Below, piece after piece: positions 51,898 through 60,722 of a stretch of 64,000 nucleotides of DNA. Where the stretch lies: contig NZ_JBBPFS010000002.1 of NCBI RefSeq assembly GCF_038069765.1, forward strand, positions 62,001 through 126,000, read 5' to 3'. The position numbers and the translations under genes were made by a program. Each line of letters starts with the position of its first letter. Within the stretch, counting starts at the first letter, position 1. The notes beneath the pieces are model-generated. The model was given only the letters and a program-made list of their open reading frames with translations, was not told the DNA's origin and did no database searches. The stretch is from Arthrobacter_B sp038069765. GTDB lineage: Bacteria; Actinomycetota; Actinomycetes; Actinomycetales; Micrococcaceae.

Positions 51898-51971
51898 GGC
51901 GGTGTAGCTCAGTTGGTTAGAGCGCACGACTCATAATCGTGAGGTCGGGAGATCGAGCCTCCCCACCGCTA
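51898..51971 (+). tRNA. tRNA-Met (CAT), elongator type
   Basis: The acceptor stem GGCGGTG (51898-51904) pairs with CACCGCT (51964-51970), the first pair being G-U; discriminator A at 51971. The anticodon loop CTCATAA gives CAT between ACGA and TCGT. T stem GGGAG/CTCCC encloses ATCGAGC. The paired position 1-72 argues against an initiator tRNA. A CAT anticodon could also belong to lysidine-modified tRNA-Ile2, but the body resembles actinobacterial elongator Met. Its spacing from tRNA-Thr (79 bases) suggests one transcript. Confidence 0.93.
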
Positions 51972-51977
51972 CAGCTG

Positions 51978-52012
51978 AACCCCCGGAATCCTTGTGATTC
52001 CGGGGGTTTTTC
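51978..52012 (+). terminator. Rho-independent terminator after the tRNA pair
   Basis: AACCCCCGGAATC (51978-51990) pairs exactly with GATTCCGGGGGTT (51996-52008) over a 5-base loop, followed by a T run. Confidence 0.94.
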
Positions 52013-52176
52013 TGTGTCCGGGAACTCCTTTCCCCGGTCCGGCGTGCGCGGCCCGGTGTGCGGGTTATCCCCTCCTCTGGTCAGAACATCCAACCCTGCC
52101 GCCCCGGCTCGTGGCTACGATGAAGGCCGTCAGCTGCACAGGGGTGCAGCACCAGCGCCACGCCGGAGGGGTAATG

Positions 52177-53376
52177 ATGTCCGATTCGCCGAAGAAGGTA
52201 CCCGGGGACGACGACGGCGGACAGCGGCCGCTGGACGGCATCCTGGTTGCCGATTTCTCTCGGGTGCTGGCGGGGCCGCTGTGCACCATGACGCTGGCGG
52301 ATCTGGGTGCCCGGGTGATCAAGGTGGAGCGTCCGGAAACCGGTGACGACACCCGCAGCTGGGGGCCGCCGTGGTCCGGAACGGGGGCCACCTATTATGA
52401 GTCCGTCAACCGCAACAAGGAATCCGTCTGCCTGGATTTGTCCGCTCCGGAGGACCTGGCGCTGGCGCGGGAACTGGCCCTTCGGGCCGACGTGCTGGTC
52501 GAGAACTTCAAGCCCGGGGGACTGGACCGGCTGGGACTGGGGTATTCCGACCTGAGCGCGGATAACCCGCAGCTGGTGTACGCCTCCATTTCGGGGTTTG
52601 GTGCCGCCGGCGGATCTGACATTCCCGGTTATGACTTCATAGTCCAGGCCCTGGGCGGGCTCATGAGCATCACGGGCGACGCCGGCGGCTCACCGTACAA
52701 GGCAGGAGTGGCACTGGTTGACGTGCTGACGGCCAAGGATGCGGCGATCGCCGTGCTGGCGGCGCTGAACGCACGGCAGGCCACCGGCCGCGGCAGCCAC
52801 GTGCAGGTGAACCTGCTGTCCAGCCTGCAGGGCGCCCTGGCCAACCAGGGGCAGGCGTACCTCGGAGCCGGCATCGTGCCGGGCCGGATGGGTAACGCCC
52901 ACCCGTCGATCGTTCCCTACCAGCTGCTCGAATGTGCGGACGGCCCGCTTGCGGTGGCCTGCGGCAACGACGGACAGTTCGGGCGGCTGGCCAAGGAGCT
53001 GGGCGCCCCGGAACTGGCCTCGGATGAGCGCTTCGCCACGAACAGGGCGCGGGTGGAGCACCGGGAAGTCCTGGTGACGCAGCTGGAGTCCCTGCTGGCT
53101 GCCGCTCCGGCGGCACAGTGGCAGGACCGGCTGGCTGGTGCCGGGGTCCCGGCCGGACGGGTGGCAGGCATCGACGAAGGCATCGCGTACGCGCAGTCGC
53201 TGGGGCTGGAGCCCACGATCGAGGTGCGGGACGCCGCGGGGACGGTCACCGGACGGCAGCTGCGCCATCCGGCGGTGTGGAACCCGCCGCTGGCTCCGCG
53301 CGGCGAGGCCCCGCCCCGGCTCGGAGAGCACACGGAAAGCGTCACCGGCTGGCTGCGCGGCCCTGCAAACGGCTAG
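52177..53376 (+). CDS. Class III (CaiB/BaiF) CoA-transferase, possibly glutarate/succinate CoA-transferase
   Basis: A 399-residue family III CoA-transferase. LDGILVADFSRVLAGPLCTM, DLGARVIKVERPETGDDTR, SVNRNKESVCLDL and ADVLVENFKPGGLDRLGLGY are standard; the active Asp is in IPGYDFIVQALGGLMS. With glutaryl-CoA dehydrogenase two genes downstream, a role in making glutaryl-CoA from glutarate (as in mammalian SUGCT) is attractive but inferred. GGAGGGG precedes 52174/52177; I prefer 52177 for spacing. Convergent 4-base overlap with the PucR gene. Confidence 0.85.
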   Translation: MSDSPKKVPGDDDGGQRPLDGILVADFSRVLAGPLCTMTLADLGARVIKVERPETGDDTRSWGPPWSGTGATYYESVNRNKESVCLDLSAPEDLALARELALRADVLVENFKPGGLDRLGLGYSDLSADNPQLVYASISGFGAAGGSDIPGYDFIVQALGGLMSITGDAGGSPYKAGVALVDVLTAKDAAIAVLAALNARQATGRGSHVQVNLLSSLQGALANQGQAYLGAGIVPGRMGNAHPSIVPYQLLECADGPLAVACGNDGQFGRLAKELGAPELASDERFATNRARVEHREVLVTQLESLLAAAPAAQWQDRLAGAGVPAGRVAGIDEGIAYAQSLGLEPTIEVRDAAGTVTGRQLRHPAVWNPPLAPRGEAPPRLGEHTESVTGWLRGPANG

Positions 53377-54884
53377 CTGCCGTCCGCGGCGCGCTCGTAG
53401 TGCCGCAGTTCCAGCCACAACGGCGCAAAAACATCCGGGTCATCCAGATCCACGCCCAGCAGGGAACCGGCAATGCCGATGCGGTGCCGCAGCGAGTTCC
53501 GATGCACGCCGAGGCTGCGCGACGCATTTTCCCAGTGCCCCCGGTGGCGCAGGTATTCCGCGACCGTTCCCACCAGGTCCGCGCGTCGGTACCGTGCCAG
53601 AGTGTCGATCCATTCCCGGGCCTGCTGGTTGTGGGGGCCTCCGGTCCCCGCGAGCGACCCGGCGGGCGCCTGCCGCAGCGCACGGCGGAGGGCCGGCATG
53701 ACCCCCGCAACCTCGCCCAGGGATACCGGCTCGCTCAACGCACCCGCCAGGCGGGGGTGGTTTTCGGGGACGCCCCCGTCGGGGGAATCCTGTTCCTGCG
53801 GCGCTGTTTCTTCGGGCAGCACCAGGTAGAGGGCAGCTTCCTCCTCGTGCCGGAGCAGGCACGAGGCCAGCTGCTGCGGCAGCGCCGGCAGACCGGCATC
53901 AGGGGACAGCGAGCCGGCTGCCCGGATCAGCATTTCGGCGTCGTCGCCCGGGCGCACCGACAGGGCCAACACCCGGACCCTGCGCGGAAGATCCTGCAGC
54001 CCGAGATCCTCGGCGAGGATGCGGGCGGCTTCGGTGTGCCCGTGCAGCACCAGCTTGGCCACCGCCGAACCGAGAGCCGACGTCGCTCCGGCAACCACCT
54101 CCCGCTGCTTCGCTTTGAGCGCCAGCAGGGTGCACACGGTGAGGATTACCTGCCGGTCCGCTGCGGTCAGTGTCCGCCCCGGTCCGACGGCCAAAAATCC
54201 CTGAATGCGGCCGGTTGCGACGATGGAATACTCGACGACGGCCTGGCCGTGGATCTCGAAGGTGGCGGCGGTGTGGGTGCCCGTCCGGTTGAGCCGGATG
54301 GTTTCGGCGCGCAGCTGCGGGAGATACGCTTCAGCGCTCTCCGGCCAGCAGACGGCGGTGTCGGGGCCGGCCGGCAGATACGCAGCCCATCCGCCCAGCG
54401 CCTGTGCAAGGCCGCGTACGACGGCGGACGTGGCATCCGGGCGCATGGCCGCCTGCGCCAGTGAAGTCTGCGTGCCCAGGCTGCCCATGAGGCCGGCCTG
54501 GCTGCTCTTGACCGACAAGCCCCAAAACGCCCGGGAGACATTCTGGAACGGCACGCCGTCGGGCACGGTCAGCAGATCGATGCCTGCCTCGCTGCAGGCG
54601 GACAGCAGATACTCGGGCACCTGCTCCAACCACGGACCCAGGCCGATGCCCAGTGCGGGGATGCCTTTGTTCCGCAGTCGTGCCACATATTCCGCGGTGG
54701 CGGCAGCGGTTCCGCCCAGCGGCATGCCCGTGGTCAGGAGCAGTTCCCCGCCCTCCAGATACGGCGTCGGATCCTCCAGTTCGGAGACGTGCACCCCGGT
54801 CAGCTGCCGTTGGGTCAGCCGCCGGCCGGAGACGGAGGCCAGATGCGGGCCCAGTGTGCTGCTGAGCTCAGTAAGCGAAACCAT
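53373..54884 (-). CDS. PucR family transcriptional regulator
   Basis: A 503-residue regulator. The N-terminal PucR sensor domain (about 15-140) has VHVSELEDPTPYLEGGELLLTTG; a GGDEF-like/GAF-like middle follows, and the C-terminal helix-turn-helix is VAEYLRHRGHWENASRSLGV followed by HRNSLRHRI. It is divergent from the gabT-gcdH operon with 80 bases between starts and a 12-bp palindrome (54941-54952), so it probably activates that operon with an omega-amino acid or pathway intermediate. The ATG at 54884 has GGATGA upstream; an in-frame TTG lies two codons earlier. Confidence 0.88.
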   Translation of the reverse strand: MVSLTELSSTLGPHLASVSGRRLTQRQLTGVHVSELEDPTPYLEGGELLLTTGMPLGGTAAATAEYVARLRNKGIPALGIGLGPWLEQVPEYLLSACSEAGIDLLTVPDGVPFQNVSRAFWGLSVKSSQAGLMGSLGTQTSLAQAAMRPDATSAVVRGLAQALGGWAAYLPAGPDTAVCWPESAEAYLPQLRAETIRLNRTGTHTAATFEIHGQAVVEYSIVATGRIQGFLAVGPGRTLTAADRQVILTVCTLLALKAKQREVVAGATSALGSAVAKLVLHGHTEAARILAEDLGLQDLPRRVRVLALSVRPGDDAEMLIRAAGSLSPDAGLPALPQQLASCLLRHEEEAALYLVLPEETAPQEQDSPDGGVPENHPRLAGALSEPVSLGEVAGVMPALRRALRQAPAGSLAGTGGPHNQQAREWIDTLARYRRADLVGTVAEYLRHRGHWENASRSLGVHRNSLRHRIGIAGSLLGVDLDDPDVFAPLWLELRHYERAADGS

Positions 54885-54940
54885 AGACAAATCATCCAGT
54901 ACCGCTGCCCGGATTGGGTGGAATGCTCAATGACGCATGT

Positions 54941-54964
54941 CGCAGCGCTGCGTAGCGTAACCCC
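54941..54964 (+). promoter_or_regulatory. Palindromic site and probable leaderless promoter of gabT
   Basis: CGCAGCGCTGCG (54941-54952) is a perfect 12-bp palindrome. It directly abuts TAGCGT (54953-54958), a TANNNT -10 located 6 bases before the ATG at 54965. No ribosome binding site precedes that ATG, so the transcript probably starts at or very near it. The palindrome is placed to act as an operator for the divergent PucR regulator (inference). Confidence 0.5.
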
Positions 54965-56368
54965 ATGATTGAGACTCCGATGGATACCGCCACTGCCGCG
55001 GCCCCGCTTCCCCAGTCCCGCCACCTGGCAACCGCTGTGCCCGGTCCCCGTTCACTCCAGCTCCATGCCGAGCGTGCGGAGCAGGTCAGCGCCGGGTTCG
55101 GCACCGTCCTGCCCGTTTTCGTGGACCGGGCCGAGGGCGGCATCCTCGCGGATGTGGACGGCAACCGGTTCATCGACTTTGCCTCCGGAATTGCCGTGAC
55201 CAGCGTGGGCGCGTCCAACCCGCGGGTCCGCCGGCGCGTTGCGGCGCAGCTGGAACGGTTCACCCACACCTGTTTCATGGTCACCGAGTACGACTCCTTC
55301 ACCCAAGTGTGCCGCTGGCTGAACCGGCACACACCGGGGGCCTTCGACAAGCGCACGGCGCTGTTCTCCACCGGTGCCGAAGCGGTGGAAAACGCCGTCA
55401 AGATTGCCCGGGCGGCCACGGGGCGCGCCAACGTGCTGGTGTTCGACGAGGCGTACCACGGCCGCAGCCTGCTGACCATGGCGATGACCGCCAAGGTCAA
55501 CCCCTACCGGCTCAACTTCGGGCCGCTGCCGGCGGAGGTTGTCCGGGCTGCCTCGGCCAACCCCCTGCGGGCACCCGGGGGCGGCGCCGCGGGCGCGGAT
55601 CCCGCAGCGGCAGCCCTGGCCGCCGTCGAGGCCACCCTGGCGGAGCACGGCCCGGAATCGTTTGCCGCAATGGTGGTCGAACCGATCCAGGGGGAAGGCG
55701 GCTTCATCGTCCCGGCCCCCGGTTTCCTGTCCGGGCTGCGCACCCTGGCGGACCGCCACGGCATCGTGCTGGTGATGGATGAGATCCAGGCCGGCATGGG
55801 ACGCACCGGCACCCTCTTCGCCAGCGAGCACGAAGGCGTGGCCGGTGACATCACACTGACCGCCAAGGCCCTGGCCGGCGGCCTGCCGCTCTCGGCCGTG
55901 ACGGGACGGGCGGAGCTTATGAACGCCGTACACACCGGCGGACTGGGCGGCACCTATGCCGGAAATCCGCTGGCCTGCGAAGCGGCGCTTGCGGTTTTCG
56001 AGGAGTTCGAGGACGGCACGCTCCTCGCCAATGCCCGCGCCATCGAGGCTGCGGCCCGGGAGGTGCTGGAGCCGCTGGTGGAACAAACCGGCGTCGTGGC
56101 CCAGTTCCGCGGCCGCGGGGCAATGCTGGCCCTGGAATTCGCCGATCCCGAAACTTTGCAGCCGCGTCCGGACCTGGCGCAGTCCATCTCCGCGTCCTGC
56201 CATGCACAGGGAGTGCTCACCCTGACCTGCGGCACGTACGGAAACGTCATCCGGCTGCTGCCGCCGCTGGTCATGAGCGAGGAGCTGCTGCGTGACGGGC
56301 TGGCCGTTCTGCGCAGCGCCGTCCTCGACGCGGCGCAGAACGCCGCACCGTCGGACGCCCCGGCCTAG
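54965..56368 (+). CDS. gabT: Omega-amino acid transaminase (GABA/5-aminovalerate)
   Basis: A 467-residue class III aminotransferase. ADVDGNRFIDFASGIAVTSVG, TGAEAVENAVKIARAATGR, VVEPIQGEGGFIVP, PLP Asp in MDEIQAGMGRTG and PLP Lys in TAKALAGGLPLSAVTG. The reaction is omega-amino acid plus 2-oxoglutarate to semialdehyde plus glutamate. It lies before glutaryl-CoA dehydrogenase and a semialdehyde dehydrogenase, which favours 5-aminovalerate (DavT role) alongside GABA. It is a paralogue of the partial gene at the left edge. The extra Ala/Asp tail is non-conserved. Confidence 0.92.
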   Translation: MIETPMDTATAAAPLPQSRHLATAVPGPRSLQLHAERAEQVSAGFGTVLPVFVDRAEGGILADVDGNRFIDFASGIAVTSVGASNPRVRRRVAAQLERFTHTCFMVTEYDSFTQVCRWLNRHTPGAFDKRTALFSTGAEAVENAVKIARAATGRANVLVFDEAYHGRSLLTMAMTAKVNPYRLNFGPLPAEVVRAASANPLRAPGGGAAGADPAAAALAAVEATLAEHGPESFAAMVVEPIQGEGGFIVPAPGFLSGLRTLADRHGIVLVMDEIQAGMGRTGTLFASEHEGVAGDITLTAKALAGGLPLSAVTGRAELMNAVHTGGLGGTYAGNPLACEAALAVFEEFEDGTLLANARAIEAAAREVLEPLVEQTGVVAQFRGRGAMLALEFADPETLQPRPDLAQSISASCHAQGVLTLTCGTYGNVIRLLPPLVMSEELLRDGLAVLRSAVLDAAQNAAPSDAPA

Positions 56369-56422
56369 CCCCGGCCTAGCTCCGGCCCTCCCCGTTACCC
56401 GCACCCACCGAGAAGGACCACA

Positions 56423-57619
56423 ATGACCACCGCTTTCACGCCCGGAACCGAAGAGACGGTCCTGGATCCGTCCGACCTGATCAATTTCGACGCACTCCTG
56501 ACCGCCGATGAACTCGCCCTGCGTTCCCGGGTCCGCGGGTTCGTCAATGAGCAGATCCGGCCCAACATCGCCCGCTGGTTCGAGGACGCGCACTTTCCGC
56601 TCGACATCGTTCCGGAAATGGGCAGGCTCGGGCTGCTCGGCATGCACCTGCACGGCTACGGCTGCGCCGGCCGTTCCGCCGTTGAATACGGACTGGCGGG
56701 CGCCGAGCTCGAAGCCGGAGATTCCGGGCTGCGCACCTTCGTCTCCGTGCAGGGCTCCCTGGCCATGAGCGCCATCTACAAGTGGGGGTCGGAGGAGCAG
56801 AAGCAGAGGTGGCTGCCCGGGATGGCGGCCGGGGAGCTCATCGGCTGCTTCGGGCTGACGGAGCCGACGGCGGGATCGGACCCGTCCTCCATGAAGACCT
56901 TCGCCCGGCAGGACGGGGAGGACTGGGTGCTGAACGGCACCAAGCGGTGGATCGGCCTGGCGAGCGTGGCCGCGGTGGCAGTCATCTGGGCGCAGACGGA
57001 CGAGGGGATCCGCGGATTCCTTGTACCCACCGACACTCCCGGATTTGCCGCCACTCCGATCGAAGGCAAGCTGTCCATGCGCGCCTCCATCCAGTGCGAG
57101 ATTGAGCTTAACGACGTGCGGCTGCCGGCCGACGCGGTTCTCCCCGGCGCCAGGGGACTGCGCGGTCCCTTCTCCTGCCTGAACGAGGCCCGCTACGGAA
57201 TCATCTGGGGGTCCATGGGCGCGGCCCGCGACTCCTTCGAGGCCGCACTGGCCTATTCAAAGGACCGGCTGCAGTTCGACAAACCGCTCGCCGGCTACCA
57301 GCTCACCCAGCAGAAGCTCGTGGACATGGCACTGGAAATCAACAAGGGGTTCCTCCTTGCCCTGCATCTGGGCCGGCTCAAGGACGCCGGAACCCTGCAG
57401 CCGCACCAGATTTCGGTGGGAAAGCTGAACAACGTGCGCGAAGCCATCGCCATCGCCCGGGAGGCTCGCACCATCCTCGGCGGCAACGGCATCACCCTGG
57501 ACTACTCGCCCCTGCGGCACGCCAACAACCTCGAGTCGGTGCGCACCTATGAAGGCACCGATGAGGTGCACACCCTCATTCTGGGCCAGCACCTCACCGG
57601 CCTTGCCGCCTTCCGCTGA
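56423..57619 (+). CDS. gcdH: Glutaryl-CoA dehydrogenase
   Basis: A 398-residue acyl-CoA dehydrogenase converting glutaryl-CoA to crotonyl-CoA and CO2. RTFVSVQGSLAMSAIYKWGS, GCFGLTEPTAGSDPSSMKT, GPFSCLNEARYGIIWGSMGA, LQLGRL-like HLGRLKDAG and the catalytic Glu in VRTYEGTDEVHTLILG line up closely with human GCDH from memory. FAD-binding acyl-CoA dehydrogenase middle and C-terminal domains are complete. GAGAAGGA precedes the ATG. Member of the gabT-gcdH-gabD operon. Confidence 0.92.
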   Translation: MTTAFTPGTEETVLDPSDLINFDALLTADELALRSRVRGFVNEQIRPNIARWFEDAHFPLDIVPEMGRLGLLGMHLHGYGCAGRSAVEYGLAGAELEAGDSGLRTFVSVQGSLAMSAIYKWGSEEQKQRWLPGMAAGELIGCFGLTEPTAGSDPSSMKTFARQDGEDWVLNGTKRWIGLASVAAVAVIWAQTDEGIRGFLVPTDTPGFAATPIEGKLSMRASIQCEIELNDVRLPADAVLPGARGLRGPFSCLNEARYGIIWGSMGAARDSFEAALAYSKDRLQFDKPLAGYQLTQQKLVDMALEINKGFLLALHLGRLKDAGTLQPHQISVGKLNNVREAIAIAREARTILGGNGITLDYSPLRHANNLESVRTYEGTDEVHTLILGQHLTGLAAFR

Positions 57620-57705
57620 TTTCTTCCCCTGATTCCTAGTCCGCTGAGCCCTTGTCCACTGATCTTGTCCACTGACCGGCAGTCCAACACCAGGAGCACA
57701 CCCCC

Positions 57706-59187
57706 ATGACGCCCATTGCCCCCGCAGTGCAGCTGCGCCAGTTCATCGCTGGATCATGGGAGGAGGGCACCGGGGCCGTCCTGTCCTCCGCCAACCCCGC
57801 CCGTCCCGGCGAAGTGGTTGCGGAGGGCCTGCAGGCCACGGCCGAACACGTGGACCGCGCCGTCCGGGCGGCTTCGGACGCGGCCGCCGCGTGGGCGGGT
57901 ACCCCGATGCACGAACGCGGTGCGGTCCTGCTCCGGGCAGCCGGCCTGCTGGAGCGGGCAGAGGAAAGCCTGGGCCGCGAACTGGCCCGGGAGGAGGGAA
58001 AAACACTCGCCGAGGCCCGGGGCGAAGTGGCGCGTGCCGCGCAGATCCTGCGGTACTTCGGGAACGAAGGCGACCGGGCGGCCGGCGAAGTCTTTGCCTC
58101 CCCCCGGAGGGGTGAGCGCATCCTGGTTGTCCGCAAGCCGCTCGGCGTCGTGGGTGTCGTCACGCCGTTCAACTTTCCCATCGCCATCCCGGCGTGGAAG
58201 ATTGCGCCGGCGCTGGTGTACGGCAACACCGTCGTGTGGAAACCTGCGTCCACCGTGCCGCTGCTGGCGGTGCGGCTGGCTGAGGCCCTCGCGGACGCCG
58301 GACTGCCGAAGGGCGTCCTGAACCTGCTCATCGGGCCGGGAAAACTGGGCACCGCCCTGGTGGAACATCCCCGGCTGGACGGCCTGACCTTCACCGGTTC
58401 CACCGCCGTCGGGCGCCGCCTCGCGGCCGCAGGTGCTTCCCGGGGCCTCCCGGTCCAGGCGGAGATGGGCGGAAAAAACGCAGCCATCGTGCTGAAGGAC
58501 GCCGATCTGGACCTGGCAGCGGAACAGGTCGTCCTCGGTGCGTTCCGCTCCACGGGACAGAAGTGCACGGCAACTTCGCGTCTCGTGGTGGACGAGCAGG
58601 TGGCGGACGAGTTCCTGGGCCGCCTCCGCACCCGCCTTGACGCCTGGGCGGTGGGGGACCCCACGGACCCGGGAGTGCACATGGGGCCGCTGATCAGCGC
58701 CGGCGCCGCAGACAGCGTGCGCAGGGGAATCTCGGCAGCCGTCGAAGAAGGGGCTGCGCTCGCCTATGAGGGCAAGGGCCCCGGCGATCCCGAGGGCGGC
58801 TTCTACCTGCCCGCAACCATCTTGGAACTTCCCCGCAACCCTGCTTCCGGTGCCGCCAATACCGCCTGGCGGGAAGAGTTTTTCGGCCCGGTGCTCTCGG
58901 TGCGCCGGGCCTCAGGCACAGCCAATGCCTTCGAACTCGCCAATGAGAGCGACTTCGGGCTCAGCGCCGCAGTGTTCACCCAGGACGTCACCCGGGTGCT
59001 TGAAGCGGTGGACAGCATCGACGTCGGAATCCTCCACGTGAATTCGGAATCCGCCGGTGCCGATCCCCATGTGCCTTTCGGCGGTGCGCGGAAATCCGGA
59101 TACGGACCGAAGGAGCAGGGCGGAGCGGCGAAGGAATTTTTCAGCCACACCACCACGGTCTATCTGCGCGGCGGAAACCCGCGGTAG
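57706..59187 (+). CDS. gabD: Semialdehyde dehydrogenase (succinate/glutarate semialdehyde type)
   Basis: A 493-residue aldehyde dehydrogenase. VGVVTPFNFPIAIPAWKIAP, KPASTVPL, FTGSTAVGRRL, general base in QAEMGGKNAAIV and nucleophile Cys in FRSTGQKCTATSRLVV. The style resembles 2-oxoglutarate-semialdehyde and SSADH-like enzymes. Following a transaminase, it should oxidise succinate or glutarate semialdehyde to the diacid. It lies 86 bases after gcdH and 83 before the permease, in the same direction. Exact chain length specificity is not readable. Confidence 0.88.
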   Translation: MTPIAPAVQLRQFIAGSWEEGTGAVLSSANPARPGEVVAEGLQATAEHVDRAVRAASDAAAAWAGTPMHERGAVLLRAAGLLERAEESLGRELAREEGKTLAEARGEVARAAQILRYFGNEGDRAAGEVFASPRRGERILVVRKPLGVVGVVTPFNFPIAIPAWKIAPALVYGNTVVWKPASTVPLLAVRLAEALADAGLPKGVLNLLIGPGKLGTALVEHPRLDGLTFTGSTAVGRRLAAAGASRGLPVQAEMGGKNAAIVLKDADLDLAAEQVVLGAFRSTGQKCTATSRLVVDEQVADEFLGRLRTRLDAWAVGDPTDPGVHMGPLISAGAADSVRRGISAAVEEGAALAYEGKGPGDPEGGFYLPATILELPRNPASGAANTAWREEFFGPVLSVRRASGTANAFELANESDFGLSAAVFTQDVTRVLEAVDSIDVGILHVNSESAGADPHVPFGGARKSGYGPKEQGGAAKEFFSHTTTVYLRGGNPR

Positions 59188-59270
59188 TCTGCCGTCCACA
59201 CCAGGCAACTCCTGCACCAAAGGCACCAAAACCACCTACTTCGCACCGGCAAAACTAAAGGGGCACGCCC

Positions 59271-60722
59271 ATGGCACGTTCAAAAGTGGAATCCGTCCGG
59301 CAGTCGGAACCGTCCCTGCTCAAGGTCCTGGGCAACTGGGACGTACTGGCGCTCGGCTTCGGAGCCATGATCGGCTTCGGCTGGGTGGTTCTGACCGGAG
59401 ACTGGATAGCCTCGGCGGGAACCATGGGCGCGGTGCTGGCGATGGTGACCGGCGGGCTGATCATGGCCGTCGTCGGCCTCACCTACGCGGAACTGGTAGC
59501 GGCCATGCCCAAGGCGGGCGGGGAACACAACTACCTGCTGCGGGGGATGGGCCCGCGCTGGTCCTTCATCGGCTCCTGGGGAATCACCGGCGGGTACATC
59601 ACCATTGTGGCGTTCGAGGCCGTCGCGCTGCCGCGGACCGCCACGTATCTCTTTCCCGATCTGAACGCAGTGCCGCTGTGGAGCGTTGCCGGGGACCAGG
59701 TCCACCTGACCTGGGCGCTGGTGGGCGCCGTTGCCGCCGTCGTCGTGACCGCCATCAACATCCGGGGCGTGCGGCACGCGGGCATTGCCCAAACCTTTGT
59801 GGTCCTGCTGCTGCTCATCGTGGGCCTGATGCTGGTTTTCGGTTCCTTCACCGGCGGTTCGACCGCCAACATGGAACCGTTCTTCACCGGCGGGATGGGC
59901 GGCTTCTTCGCCGTGCTGGTTGTTGTGCCGTTCATGTTCGTCGGGTTCGACGTCATCCCGCAGTCGGCGGAGGAGACCAAAATTCCGGCCCGCCAGATCG
60001 GCCGGCTCGTAGTCATTGCGGTGGCCCTGGCCACGGCCTGGTACGTGGGCACCATCCTCACCACCTCCTCGGCCATGAACGCTGACGAGCTGGCGGGAAC
60101 GGACATCGCGACGGCGGACGCCATGGGCAAGCTTTTCGGCAGCGACATCATGGCCAAGGTCCTGATTGCCGGCGGCATTGCGGGCATCCTGACCTCGTGG
60201 AACTCGCTTCTGCTCGGTGCTTCCCGGCTGATGTACTCCATGGCGCGGTCCGGCATGCTGCCGGCGTGGTTCGGCAAGCTCCATCCCACGTACCGCACTC
60301 CGGTCAATGCCCTGGTCTTCATCGGCGGGCTGTCCGTCCTGGCTCCGTTCTTCGGGCAGAACATGCTGGGCTGGCTGGTCGATTCAGGTTCCCCCAGCAT
60401 TGTGATTGCCTACGCGCTGGTGTCCCTGGTCTTCGTGCTGCTGCGCCGCAGCGAGCCGAAGATGGACCGCCCGCTGCGGATCGGCGGCGCCGGCAACGGC
60501 GGGCGCATCATCGGCATCGCCGCAGTGGTGCTGTGCCTGGGGCTGCTGTCGCTGTATCTGCCGGGAATGCCCGCCGCGCTCGGTTCCGTCCCGTGGCTGC
60601 TCTTCGGCCTGTGGTGGGGCCTGGGCATGGTCTTCCTCCTGCGGATCCCCGCCGGAATCAAACCGGGGATCCGGGCAGAGGAGGACCTGCTGGAACGCCT
60701 TGCCGCCCGCCGCCGCGGCTGA
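59271..60722 (+). CDS. APC family amino acid permease
   Basis: A 483-residue transporter with about 12 helices. LALGFGAMIGFGWVVLTGDWI is the first-helix substrate motif, AAMPKAGGEHNYLLRGMG follows and QSAEETKIPARQIGRLV is the consensus loop. Last gene of the amine-catabolic operon, so GABA, 5-aminovalerate or a related amino acid is the likely cargo. Its 3' end overlaps the convergent PucR gene by 65 bases. Confidence 0.87.
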   Translation: MARSKVESVRQSEPSLLKVLGNWDVLALGFGAMIGFGWVVLTGDWIASAGTMGAVLAMVTGGLIMAVVGLTYAELVAAMPKAGGEHNYLLRGMGPRWSFIGSWGITGGYITIVAFEAVALPRTATYLFPDLNAVPLWSVAGDQVHLTWALVGAVAAVVVTAINIRGVRHAGIAQTFVVLLLLIVGLMLVFGSFTGGSTANMEPFFTGGMGGFFAVLVVVPFMFVGFDVIPQSAEETKIPARQIGRLVVIAVALATAWYVGTILTTSSAMNADELAGTDIATADAMGKLFGSDIMAKVLIAGGIAGILTSWNSLLLGASRLMYSMARSGMLPAWFGKLHPTYRTPVNALVFIGGLSVLAPFFGQNMLGWLVDSGSPSIVIAYALVSLVFVLLRRSEPKMDRPLRIGGAGNGGRIIGIAAVVLCLGLLSLYLPGMPAALGSVPWLLFGLWWGLGMVFLLRIPAGIKPGIRAEEDLLERLAARRRG

